From the NCBI RefSeq assembly GCF_017811155.1, contig NZ_JACVCV010000004.1, positions 246,025 to 310,024 of the forward strand: a DNA stretch of 64,000 nt, read 5' to 3'. The position numbers and the translations under genes are program-made. The notes beneath the pieces were generated by a model. It was not told where the DNA came from. It did not search any database and saw only the letters and a program-made list of their open reading frames with translations. Shown one piece after another: positions 1 to 8,101 of this stretch (positions are counted from its first letter, which is position 1; the number at the start of each line of letters is the position of its first letter). Source of the DNA: Lunatimonas salinarum (lineage in GTDB: Bacteria; Bacteroidota; Bacteroidia; Cytophagales; Cyclobacteriaceae).

Positions 1-179
1 TCTTCAGGGAGGGAGGTGAAGGTGAATGGACGCTTTTCATCCCGCCATCCGTCCTTGTCTATGGCCACTTCGGTAGCTTGCCCCGGAACAAAGGTATATC
101 CTTTGGGCTTTTCCACCTTTATTTCCTTCACATCGTGGGTAAGCGATCGGACACTGATAATTTTCACTTTAATGCTCAT
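1..179 (-). CDS. FAD-binding flavin/ferredoxin reductase-like protein (N-terminal part, cut by window edge)
   Basis: Only the first 59 codons lie in the window; the gene continues past its left edge. The ATG is at 179-177 and the product begins MSIKVKIISVRSL. The visible part is the start of a ferredoxin-NADP reductase-type FAD-binding barrel: a V-P-G-Q turn followed by R-P-F-T-F-T-S, the usual arginine/serine FAD-binding signature of this family. There is no 2Fe-2S domain in front of it, so it is not NqrF. Flavodoxin-type reductases of this kind move electrons between NAD(P)H and small redox proteins in the cytoplasm. The partner cannot be told from this fragment. Confidence 0.7.
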   Translation of the reverse strand, partial: MSIKVKIISVRSLTHDVKEIKVEKPKGYTFVPGQATEVAIDKDGWRDEKRPFTFTSLPE

Positions 180-287
180 ATATACCGTCTGTTTGGTTTC
201 GAGGAATAACAATACAAAAACCGTTCTAATCTTTCAACTAAGCGTTTTAAATGATACATTGCCTTAGAATCCACGTCACTTAGCCCT

Positions 288-1382
288 ATGAACAGGCGTA
301 TTTTGGGCAATTTGCTCCTCGTATTCGGGATCTTAACTCAATTTGGTTGCGGGGGTAGCGATCAACTTTCCGAGCAGGCAAGCATCCCTTCCCTGGAAAT
401 ATCCGACGCCAAGACATTCGAGGAACCCTTTATTTTGGCAGATTACGCCACTGAAATGCGATCCATTCCTTTGGAAAGCACACCGAAGAGCCTTATATCC
501 TATGTAAACGACGTCGCGTTTGGCGAAGACTACATTTATGTGCTTAACCTGGGCGGTGAGCCAGCCATCATGCAATTCGGTTGGAAAGGACGCTATATCC
601 GCAGAATCGGAACCATCGGTCAGGGACCCGGTGAATTCCAAGTCCCCACTTCCATTGCCTTCGATGGCCGACGAAAACGGTTGGTCGTATGCGCCCCGTT
701 TGATCACAAAACGTTGATTTATGAGGAGGATGGAACGCTCGTCGAGGAGTACCTGGATAAGACACGCATGCTCTCGGCGGCTTTTGTTACCTCTGACCAT
801 TTTTGGTTTTGGGAAAGCCAGTATGGCGAACCTCATGACGAAGGATTTTTGGTCAATAATCGGTTACACGTAGTGAACAGCGAATTTGACACCTTAGCCA
901 ACCTCAAGCACCACATTCACCTGGTCCAAAACCTAGGGTTGGTGTACCGGCAACCAAATTTTGTGTTTCAGGTAAACGACGTCAACTATTTTTTCCTGCC
1001 CACGCTTTTGCCTGAGACCTACCGGCGGGACACATTATTTGCTGTTTCCTCTACCAATGAGCTAGTTCCCGAAGTAGCGTTTCGGTTTAGAGAAAGTAAA
1101 AATGACGGCACATTTCCCCCGGAATATGCCATGGCAGATGTGCAGGTTACTCCCACCCAGTATCAGGTACAGTATCGACACCAAGGAAAACGCTACCTAT
1201 ATCTTTATGACAAACAAAGCCTAAGATCGGCAAAAGCGGAGGAAGGTTTTCAAGCTCCGATCTTTGCAGAACCGTTAATGCCCTTTTCAAAATCTGACGG
1301 AACGTCCTATTTTGTGGTTCCACAACAAGATGGACAGGGACATGAAGACAATCCCTTGCTGCTATGGGTAAAGTGGAAATAA
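288..1382 (+). CDS. 6-bladed beta-propeller lipoprotein
   Basis: The 364-residue product starts with a lipoprotein signal ending Q-F-G-C (Cys21), so it is probably anchored in an outer or inner membrane leaflet. The mature part resembles the Bacteroidota 6-bladed beta-propeller family (DUF4934/DUF5128-like): an early stretch on 'salience' of a stored state (RSIPLEST), then blades with I-Y-V-L-N and a G-Q-G-P-G-E-F motif near residue 115, which is typical of NHL-like propellers in this phylum. No catalytic residues are recognisable. The family's function is unknown; many members sit near nutrient-uptake genes. It stands alone, divergent from the reductase on the left and 100 bp before the lipid operon. 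Confidence 0.75.
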   Translation: MNRRILGNLLLVFGILTQFGCGGSDQLSEQASIPSLEISDAKTFEEPFILADYATEMRSIPLESTPKSLISYVNDVAFGEDYIYVLNLGGEPAIMQFGWKGRYIRRIGTIGQGPGEFQVPTSIAFDGRRKRLVVCAPFDHKTLIYEEDGTLVEEYLDKTRMLSAAFVTSDHFWFWESQYGEPHDEGFLVNNRLHVVNSEFDTLANLKHHIHLVQNLGLVYRQPNFVFQVNDVNYFFLPTLLPETYRRDTLFAVSSTNELVPEVAFRFRESKNDGTFPPEYAMADVQVTPTQYQVQYRHQGKRYLYLYDKQSLRSAKAEEGFQAPIFAEPLMPFSKSDGTSYFVVPQQDGQGHEDNPLLLWVKWK

Positions 1383-1486
1383 ATTATTTACCTTCTGATT
1401 AGGTTCTGACACTTCCCCAATACCAACAACCGAGTATTTTCACTAACTTTACAACAGGCCGGGTCATTTGTCCGTCCTTGGTGTTG

Positions 1487-2206
1487 ATGGAGGCTATCTT
1501 AGAAAACATGCTCTTCCAATTCTCCTACCTGACATGGTTTGGGGTTACAATTCTTTATTTTTTAGTACTCTATTTTGGCTTAGGGACGCTCTTTCTCCGG
1601 ACTTGTAAATTCCTGTTCCGTAACAACCTGCTTCAAAGGATAGATCCCCGGGAGGCCTCCAGCAGTCAGCTCCGATTCGAGATTGGGCACTCCCTGAAAT
1701 CCATCTTTATCTTTGGGTTTTCCTCGATCCCCATCATCTACCTGATACGGACGGGAGTCATCGAGCTGCTGCCGAACACGTGGATAAATATTCTCTGGGG
1801 CCTAATCCTACTGACGCTTTGGAACGAGGTCCACTTCTATGTGATCCACCGGATCATGCATTTCAAACCGATGATGCAACATATTCACTACATCCATCAC
1901 CGATCCACCGTTCCCACTGTTTACTCGGTATATAGCTTTCACTGGCTGGAAGCATTCTTGCTGAGCACGGTTCCATTGACCATTGTGCCTTTTATTCCTT
2001 TCTCGATCGTGGCCGTCTTTCTTTACCCCACGGTCAGTATCCTGCTGAACTTCGCGGGGCACTGCAACTTCCGATTTGGCGATGGCAAGGGCGACAGCTG
2101 GCGGCTGTTTGGGACGGCTCATCACGAGCACCACAGCAAGGGAAGGAAGAATTATGGATTTGCCCTAAACCTGCTGGACAAGCTGTTTTCCAAACCAACG
2201 AAATAA
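1487..2206 (+). CDS. Sterol desaturase / fatty acid hydroxylase family membrane protein
   Basis: This integral membrane di-iron enzyme belongs to the fatty acid hydroxylase superfamily. Several hydrophobic segments precede the histidine boxes: H-x4-H near residue 116, H-x2-H-H near 134-138, and H-x2-H-H (HHEHH) near 212-216, which would bind the two irons. Family members hydroxylate or desaturate lipid chains or sterols using oxygen. I chose ATG 1487; a TTG nine bases earlier (1478) and an ATG at 1508 are alternatives, and no strong ribosome binding site separates them. It is the first gene of an apparent three-gene operon, three bases before the ketosynthase fusion, which suggests that it acts on the same acyl product. 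Confidence 0.85.
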   Translation: MEAILENMLFQFSYLTWFGVTILYFLVLYFGLGTLFLRTCKFLFRNNLLQRIDPREASSSQLRFEIGHSLKSIFIFGFSSIPIIYLIRTGVIELLPNTWINILWGLILLTLWNEVHFYVIHRIMHFKPMMQHIHYIHHRSTVPTVYSVYSFHWLEAFLLSTVPLTIVPFIPFSIVAVFLYPTVSILLNFAGHCNFRFGDGKGDSWRLFGTAHHEHHSKGRKNYGFALNLLDKLFSKPTK

Positions 2207-2209
2207 CCC

Positions 2210-4060
2210 ATGCAAGAAGTATATATCACCAGTTCCGGCTCCTTCCTCCCCAACTCGCCGGTTTCCAATGCGGAAATGGAAGATTTTCTGGGCCGTATCC
2301 ATGGAAAAGTCAGCCGAAACCGAGAGCGCATACTAAAACAAAACGGCATCCAGACGCGCTATTATGCCTTGGATAAGCAGCAGCAATCTACCCATTCCAA
2401 CGCCGAGCTAGCTGCACAGGCCATCCGAACGGCACTGGAAAGAAGCAGCCTGCGGGCCAGCGAGATCGACTTATTGTGTACGGGAACCACCCAAGGGGAT
2501 CTGCCCATACCGGGATTTGCCAGCATGGTACATGCCGGTCTGGATCTGGGGGACTGCGAGGTTTCCAGCCACCAAAGTGTGTGCGCAAGCGGTATTATGG
2601 CACTAAAAAATGCGTATTCCCAGATTAAATCCGGGGAGAAACCAAACGCCCTGGCCGTTGGGAGCGAATTTGCCAGCAGAATGTTCAAAGCCTCCCGCTT
2701 TGAGGCCCAAGGGACGGATGCCCTTCCCTTTTCCGTGGAATTCCTCCGTTGGATGCTTTCCGATGGTGCAGGGGCATTCGTATTGCAAAACCAGAAAAAC
2801 AGGTCCGGGATATCTTTGAAAATAGAGTGGATTGAGTTGAAATCCCACGCCCATGAGTTTCCGGTGTGCATGTTTACCGGAAAAACGGACAACCGAAACG
2901 AAACCGAAAAAACCTGGCTGGACTACGCCAGCTACGAGGAGGCCTCAGCCGCCGGAGCCATCAATCTCCGCCAGGATGTGCGCCTGCTGGACAGCTTGGT
3001 AAAAACCGGTGTGGCGCATTATTTTGAATTGATCAACCAAGGGAAAATCCAGCCAGCGGGCATAGACTGGTTCTGCTGCCACTACTCCTCGGAGGTATTC
3101 AAAGGCCCCATCAGAGAACTGATGATCAAAGGTGGTGGAGAAATCCCCGATCCGAAATGGTTTAGCAACCTCCCTACCAAGGGAAATACCGGTGCCGCTT
3201 CCATCTACATCATGCTGGATGAACTACTGTATTCGGGCAGGTTGAAAGCCGGAGACCGCATCCTTTGCATGGTGCCGGAAAGCGGCCGTTTTATTACCTC
3301 CTTTATGCACCTCACGGTGGTCGGAGAGGATAAAACCGAAAAGAAGCCCTACACCATCCGGGAAATTGAATCGCCGGAACTGAACCTGTCCAAGAACGAA
3401 ACCTCCGAGTGGCTCATTCGAAACCTCGCCCAGGTCTGGATTGATTTTGAGACTGAATTGCTCCAGGTGCCTGTCGTCGCCAAGATCCATCAGGGAAATC
3501 TCAGCCTGGCCGACTACAAGCTACTCCTGACCGACCTACGCCAACAGGTAATCGATGGCTCTCAGTGGATCTCCCGGGCCGCATCCCATATCGACATTGG
3601 GTTGTTTGAGCTGCGGTCAGCCTTTATCAAGCATACCGCTGCCGAACACAAGGACTATCAACTGCTCGAACGAAATTTTGAGGCCCTGGGAGAGGATCCC
3701 GAGACCATCCGAAGCGGTGAAAAAAACATCGGCACCGTTGCCCTTACCTCCTTCGTTTTTCAACAGGCCAGTAAACCCAACCCTATTGACCTGCTGGGTG
3801 CCATGTTTATCATCGAGGGCATTGGCAAACGCCTGGCCGGCTATTGGGGTAGGATGATCCAGGATCAACTTGGTCTGCGAGACGATCAGGTTTCCTTCTT
3901 TACCTATCACGGCATGGCGGATGAAAACCACTTCCATAACCTGGAAAAGGCCCTGGAGCACCCGCTTATGAACCTGGACTTGGCCAAGCGGATTGTCAAA
4001 ACAGCCAAAACAACCTCCAAACTCTATACCATGCAGCTCAATGAGCTCGGCAACTACTAA
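2210..4060 (+). CDS. Beta-ketoacyl synthase III-like protein fused to a heme-oxygenase-like di-iron domain
   Basis: Residues 1-375 form a thiolase-fold ketosynthase III. Cys125 in S-V-C-A-S-G is the likely nucleophile, His291 in C-C-H-Y-S-S and Asn326 in G-N-T-G-A-A-S fit the rest of the Cys-His-Asn triad. This part resembles the FabH/DarB-type enzymes that join acyl chains in aryl polyene or dialkylresorcinol pathways. Residues about 395-612 are all-helical and carry H567-x3-D571-x2-H574 plus Glu536 (F-I-I-E-G), the pattern of heme-oxygenase-like di-iron oxidases such as CADD and UndA; E467, H475, E479 and D482 are candidates for the other ligands. At 616 residues it is about 1.6 times a normal KAS III, and no frameshift is seen. 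The product is unknown, but a condensed and then oxidised acyl chain is plausible. Confidence 0.85.
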   Translation: MQEVYITSSGSFLPNSPVSNAEMEDFLGRIHGKVSRNRERILKQNGIQTRYYALDKQQQSTHSNAELAAQAIRTALERSSLRASEIDLLCTGTTQGDLPIPGFASMVHAGLDLGDCEVSSHQSVCASGIMALKNAYSQIKSGEKPNALAVGSEFASRMFKASRFEAQGTDALPFSVEFLRWMLSDGAGAFVLQNQKNRSGISLKIEWIELKSHAHEFPVCMFTGKTDNRNETEKTWLDYASYEEASAAGAINLRQDVRLLDSLVKTGVAHYFELINQGKIQPAGIDWFCCHYSSEVFKGPIRELMIKGGGEIPDPKWFSNLPTKGNTGAASIYIMLDELLYSGRLKAGDRILCMVPESGRFITSFMHLTVVGEDKTEKKPYTIREIESPELNLSKNETSEWLIRNLAQVWIDFETELLQVPVVAKIHQGNLSLADYKLLLTDLRQQVIDGSQWISRAASHIDIGLFELRSAFIKHTAAEHKDYQLLERNFEALGEDPETIRSGEKNIGTVALTSFVFQQASKPNPIDLLGAMFIIEGIGKRLAGYWGRMIQDQLGLRDDQVSFFTYHGMADENHFHNLEKALEHPLMNLDLAKRIVKTAKTTSKLYTMQLNELGNY

Positions 4061-4072
4061 AAGTAACACCCC

Positions 4073-4951
4073 ATGGACTACCTGACCCACGACGAACGAG
4101 ACCCAAACCCTTGGTTGGCCCTCTACCTGGATGACAGCATTCCTATCAACCCGTCTACCAAACGGGCCCTGATGCGGGACAATTCCTCCAAATCAGTACG
4201 TTACCTGCTTCCCATCATCGAAGTTTGGTCCAAGATCACCATGTTTTTTATCCATGTCTTCAAATACTTTGTGCCCCGAGGCTTGAATTCGTCGCGGGTA
4301 CTGCACCGGATACTGGCATGGGGGCTAAAAAACTTTGTGAGCCCAGACGCCAACTTGCTTATCTTTCGGCACTTCCATGTGGGTACGGAGATCCTGCAGT
4401 TTATAGCCGGTAATGTACCGGGAGTGGCCTTAGCAGGCAACCCCCTCAAGCCCAAGGATTTTGATAGCATCAAAGAAGACCTGTTTTTGAAGCACGATCT
4501 CAATCTCTATAATTTTGTGATCAACCTGAACCGGCAATTAAAGGAAAAGGGACTTACGATCCGCCCACCGGAAAAGTTGGACCTAAACATGATCACCGAG
4601 GATCAGTTTGACCACATCGAATTTCCAAACCGTTGGACCAACGTGCTGGACTTGCGTTCGGCCATTGAGCTGTTTACGCCCTTTTACCAGCTTTTTCTGA
4701 CCGCCAATGATTTTGTGCGCGCTTCCAATTCCCTGCAATTGGATGAAACCATCGCCATCTACACCTCGCAGATCTTGGGAACTCCCGCCCATTTGGGTTT
4801 GGTAAACAACAAGCACCCCATGGTACCGGAAACGACCTACAGTGCTGCCTACCGGTTGGTATTGCATGGACTTGCGGCCGAAACGCTACATGAAATCCTG
4901 GTAAAAATGAAGCTTAGCAAGCAAAGCGATGGGATCATCACGCCACACTAA
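4073..4951 (+). CDS. Uncharacterised protein of the ketosynthase operon
   Basis: I do not recognise this 292-residue protein. It follows the ketosynthase fusion by 12 bases and is probably co-transcribed and functionally linked. It lacks a clear signal peptide. A moderately hydrophobic stretch near residues 45-65 (rich in I, F and V) and amphipathic helices suggest a peripheral membrane association. Notable residues are the R-H-F-H-V-G-T-E cluster near 101-108 and a charged C-terminus. The stop codon overlaps by two bases with the stop of the convergent metallo-beta-lactamase. It may be an acyl-handling or assembly partner of the two di-iron enzymes, but that is inference only. Confidence 0.7.
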   Translation: MDYLTHDERDPNPWLALYLDDSIPINPSTKRALMRDNSSKSVRYLLPIIEVWSKITMFFIHVFKYFVPRGLNSSRVLHRILAWGLKNFVSPDANLLIFRHFHVGTEILQFIAGNVPGVALAGNPLKPKDFDSIKEDLFLKHDLNLYNFVINLNRQLKEKGLTIRPPEKLDLNMITEDQFDHIEFPNRWTNVLDLRSAIELFTPFYQLFLTANDFVRASNSLQLDETIAIYTSQILGTPAHLGLVNNKHPMVPETTYSAAYRLVLHGLAAETLHEILVKMKLSKQSDGIITPH

Positions 4952-5730
4952 TCTGTGTTCTGAAACCTGCCCTCCCCGAAATGCCTTGTCCTAAATAATT
5001 CGATGGTATAGTCGAGAAGTCCAACATCGCCGAAAGCCCCGTGGCCTGGAACCACTAGTTTGACATCCGGAAACCGCTGTTTGATGGTCTCTACCGTTTG
5101 GGACCAAGCAGAAACATTGGCGTCTCCCAAAAATCCTTTTTGCGCACCCAACTCCTTGATCAAACACCCTCCAAACAATACGTCCTCGCTGGGGAAATAC
5201 ACGACCACATTGTCCTCGGTATGGCCTTGGCCGAAGTGTTTCGCCAAAATAATTTCCCCACCCACCTGGAAAGAAAGTGAATCCGCAAAACCATGCTGAG
5301 GTAGGGGGAAATTGTTTTCCCCAGCAAACTTTATCGTTTGGTGGGAAGCATAGGAAGGAATCCCCCGACTTTCAAATACCGGCAGTCCTCCCAGGCAATC
5401 CTTGTGAAAATGGGTAGGCACTACGCCTTTTAGCTGAAAATCACCGATGTCTTCGAGCCATTCAATGAGTGACGCCGAGCTTTGGTCATCCGTTGGCGTA
5501 TCGAAGACAAAAGCATCTCCTCCCCCTGTCAGTACAAGCCCATTGCAGGCAACCTTTCCAAAATCATCCGTTTGCAGATAAGAGGTGTGGATAAAGGCAT
5601 TTTCGGAAACCTGCGTAATGACCAATTCCTCAGACCGAAATAGTTCTTGAGGGTAAGCTGCTTGTTTTGATGGCGGGCTACAAGCGATAACGAACCATAA
5701 GGCTGGAATGGAAACAAGGAGAGACTTCAT
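4948..5730 (-). CDS. Subclass B1 metallo-beta-lactamase, lipoprotein
   Basis: The product is predicted to hydrolyse beta-lactams, including carbapenems, with two zinc ions in the periplasm or on a membrane. The 260-residue protein carries all B1 ligands: H107-x-H109-x-D111, His170 (G-Q-G-H), Cys189 (F-G-G-C) and His230 (P-G-H-G). Lys192, three residues after the zinc cysteine, matches the substrate-carboxylate lysine of CcrA, NDM and IND, and Cys112 after the Asp is as in CcrA. The start gives a signal peptide ending V-I-A-C (Cys17), so the enzyme would be membrane-anchored, as NDM-1 is. It stands alone without mobile elements, which suggests an intrinsic chromosomal gene. Activity has to be inferred from the intact motifs. 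Confidence 0.9.
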   Translation of the reverse strand: MKSLLVSIPALWFVIACSPPSKQAAYPQELFRSEELVITQVSENAFIHTSYLQTDDFGKVACNGLVLTGGGDAFVFDTPTDDQSSASLIEWLEDIGDFQLKGVVPTHFHKDCLGGLPVFESRGIPSYASHQTIKFAGENNFPLPQHGFADSLSFQVGGEIILAKHFGQGHTEDNVVVYFPSEDVLFGGCLIKELGAQKGFLGDANVSAWSQTVETIKQRFPDVKLVVPGHGAFGDVGLLDYTIELFRTRHFGEGRFQNTD

Positions 5731-5946
5731 GAAGGAATGCTTGTGGTTAAGTGGTAAACTAAGTGAACATTTAAACCGGCAAAACTACTCAGGTACTCCG
5801 GGCGAATAGTTCTTGGCAACATTGTCTTGAAGTAAAAATACGTATTTAGACGGATTTACAATAAAGAAGGAACCCCTGTTTTTTATACCCCGCTCCCGCC
5901 TTCTATCTCGCTGCTCTATAGCCACGGCTGACGTATGAGATAATGA

Positions 5947-6306
5947 TCAATGAGCCGGGTTGGGGTCGGTGTCCCTTGAATAAATTTCCTTCCCTACCCG
6001 ATGGATATGATCAAGAAACTCGGGATTACGGATTCGGTCGTAGATAGAAACATCAAACTTGTAGGGCAGCATCAGGTCATCCAACTCAAATTCGATGGCT
6101 GTCTGCAGACTTAGGTCAATTCCTTTTCCCATTAACGTAAAGTCGATGTCGGAGGCAGGCTTAAAATTCCCCATCGCCCTGGATCCATAAAGCATCACTT
6201 TCTCTACCTGTTGATAGTTCGAAAAAACCGCACAGATGCGCTCCAGTTCTTCCTTGGTCAACCCTGTCATACCTTCCATATCGTTAGAGCTTTCCCTGAT
6301 CTCCAC
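5947..6306 (-). CDS. mntA: MntA-like nucleotidyltransferase antitoxin
   Basis: This 119-residue minimal nucleotidyltransferase has the exact G-S-x10-D-x-D signature (Gly41-Ser42 to Asp53/Asp55) and a third acidic residue near Asp85. In the HepT/MntA toxin-antitoxin family this enzyme transfers AMP to the HEPN toxin and so inactivates it. The gene overlaps the 3' end of the HEPN gene by 23 bp, so translation is coupled in the order toxin, then antitoxin. ATGs at codons 10 and 13 are alternative starts that would reduce the overlap. The pair could act in phage defence or only in self-maintenance. The symbol follows the characterised Shewanella system. Confidence 0.85.
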   Translation of the reverse strand: MEIRESSNDMEGMTGLTKEELERICAVFSNYQQVEKVMLYGSRAMGNFKPASDIDFTLMGKGIDLSLQTAIEFELDDLMLPYKFDVSIYDRIRNPEFLDHIHRVGKEIYSRDTDPNPAH

Positions 6307-6751
6307 TTCTTTTCTCTTCCATTATCCGCTCGAACTCCAAAAACGCCGGATAATAGTCATCCATAATTTTGGAAAAAATCTCCGCAGCCGTCTCTTCGTT
6401 ATAGGTGTGTGAGGTCCTATTTCTGCTTCCGATCATATCCATCCATACTTTTCCATCGGTCACCAGTTTGAGTTGGAAGGCTTCACGGGTTGCGTCTCTG
6501 CTACCACCGATGGTCGAATTACCCTGAAAGACAGCGTAATCCTTCATCACGTTCCATGCCAGTTCGTGGGTGTACTCAAACCGCTGTATCAGTCCTTCCC
6601 TAATTATTTCATCTACCAGTTCAATAGTGTTTGAATTTCCCAAATCGTCTTGTACTTCCTTCTGCTTGATATAATTAACCGCTTCGGAAAGCTTTCGAAG
6701 TGCTTTTACGAAGTTTGAAAAACGCTGTTCCCATCTAATGTCTTCTTCCAT
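6284..6751 (-). CDS. hepT: HepT-like HEPN toxin (nucleotidyltransferase-substrate-binding protein)
   Basis: The 155-residue all-helical protein is of the HEPN type often annotated as nucleotidyltransferase substrate binding protein (HI0074-like). Its R-x4-H-x-Y motif (Arg110, His115, Tyr117) matches the HepT toxin, in which Arg and His form the RNase site and the tyrosine is AMPylated by MntA. It lies directly upstream of and overlaps the nucleotidyltransferase gene. Together they form a complete two-gene toxin-antitoxin operon. The motif match is direct; RNase activity on tRNA is known from the family and not shown here. Confidence 0.85.
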   Translation of the reverse strand: MEEDIRWEQRFSNFVKALRKLSEAVNYIKQKEVQDDLGNSNTIELVDEIIREGLIQRFEYTHELAWNVMKDYAVFQGNSTIGGSRDATREAFQLKLVTDGKVWMDMIGSRNRTSHTYNEETAAEIFSKIMDDYYPAFLEFERIMEEKRSGDQGKL

Positions 6752-7000
6752 AGCCTGCTTTTTTTGTCTGTATCGTTTCCCGTAGATGGAACACCTAAAT
6801 CATATTCAGGTATCCACACATCAAGCCTTTTGGGTCTCCTCTAGCTGTTCGCCACCCTAAAAGATCTCCTATACGAAAAAACGAAGATCTCAGAGTCCTT
6901 GAGTTCATACCGGCATCGGCAAGGTACCTAATAATGCGGAGATTGGGTACCATCTTCGTTTTAGGCGGGTGTAATTAGATTTGAAATTTACCCAAAATAA

Positions 7001-8032
7001 TCAATAACCCACCGCCTGTCCGTCTTTCCGCGACTCAGAAGCGCCATAGTACACTCCATCCTTCAGCATGATAGCCTGGTATCCTCCATAAATTCCTTTG
7101 TCCATCCGAATCACATGCCCCTTGTCCATCAATTCGCTGATGGTCTCATAAGGGAATCCGGACTCGAGAAAGGTTTCGCCAAGCCCCGGCACCCTGCCGC
7201 CACGGGCCGATGTGCCAGAATGGAAGACTCGGGGAGCATCACCGGCCTCCTGCAGGTTCATCCCAAAGTCAATGAGGTTCATCACCACCTGCACATGGCC
7301 TGGCACCTGCATATCCCCACCCATCAGCCCAAAACTTACAAAGGGCTTGCCTTCCTTGGTGATAAAGGCGGGAATGATGGTATGAAAAGGCCGCTTTCCA
7401 GGACCGTACTGATTGATATGTCCTTCCTCCAGCACAAAACCAGAACCTCTGTTTTGCAGAATAAACCCTAATCCTTCCGGTACTACGCGCGATCCTAATC
7501 CGGAAGACAAACTCTGAATCAGAGAAACCATATTCCCATCTTTGTCGGCTATGGTAAGGTAGACCGTGTGATCCCCTGCGCTTAGTCCCGGATGATACTC
7601 GCCCGCCTTTGCAGGGTCAATGAGCGCCCTTCGCTCGGCCGCATATTTCTTTGAAAGCAGCTCCTCTAGCGGGATATCGCCAAAATCCGGGTTTTTGAGA
7701 ATTTCACCCTTTCTCGGAAATCGACCATCCGTAAAAAACACCTTTTTGAACGAGGGATTGTCGGATTTTTGGACACTCTCTTCAAACGTCCTAAAAAAAT
7801 CCGCCACCTCCGAGGTAACGGGTATGCCCGCCTTCGCATACGAAACAGTTGGCTCCATCAGACGGGCCAAATCCAGCACACCAAATTTTTCGTGGAGTGC
7901 AACCCAACCGTCCACACAGCCGGGCGTGGTAATGGACCTACCTGAAAGACGGTCCTGCGCATGCAAGCCAGAGAGTCCTAGACTACATAAAGCAATAAGG
8001 GTACAAGTGGTTTTGATCAAATTCATAAGCAT
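7001..8032 (-). CDS. Gamma-glutamyltransferase with large in-frame deletions
   Basis: The protein begins with a secretion signal ending near Ala25 and continues with unmistakable gamma-glutamyltransferase sequence, but it is only 343 residues, whereas the family is about 550-600. After the signal it jumps to S-G-R-S and then to P-G-C-V-D-G-W, skipping the usual N-terminal A-x-x-P-L-A region. Near residue 116 it passes from the N-P-D of one conserved block to the D-P-D-F-x-D-V-P type block, so about 130 residues are missing. The self-cleaving threonine appears to survive as Thr156 in D-H-T-V-Y-L-T. The reading frame is intact throughout. It may be a degraded gene kept in frame or a trimmed enzyme; activity in glutathione breakdown is doubtful. 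Confidence 0.75.
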   Translation of the reverse strand: MLMNLIKTTCTLIALCSLGLSGLHAQDRLSGRSITTPGCVDGWVALHEKFGVLDLARLMEPTVSYAKAGIPVTSEVADFFRTFEESVQKSDNPSFKKVFFTDGRFPRKGEILKNPDFGDIPLEELLSKKYAAERRALIDPAKAGEYHPGLSAGDHTVYLTIADKDGNMVSLIQSLSSGLGSRVVPEGLGFILQNRGSGFVLEEGHINQYGPGKRPFHTIIPAFITKEGKPFVSFGLMGGDMQVPGHVQVVMNLIDFGMNLQEAGDAPRVFHSGTSARGGRVPGLGETFLESGFPYETISELMDKGHVIRMDKGIYGGYQAIMLKDGVYYGASESRKDGQAVGY

Positions 8033-8101
8033 CTGGGCTTTATTTCAGGTAAATAACGACTCATTGCTATCCCGGTAAGAGCTGGTCGGCGAGCGGCACC
8101 A

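Noticed and set aside
1-179. The partial reductase at the left edge as the missing nqrF
   Set aside because: The protein begins directly with the FAD-binding barrel, while NqrF begins with a membrane helix and a 2Fe-2S domain; it is also 60 kb from the nqr genes.
333-836. Long minus-strand frame opposite the propeller lipoprotein, and similar long shadows opposite several other genes
   Set aside because: These lie wholly within well-supported genes on the other strand and show no family features.
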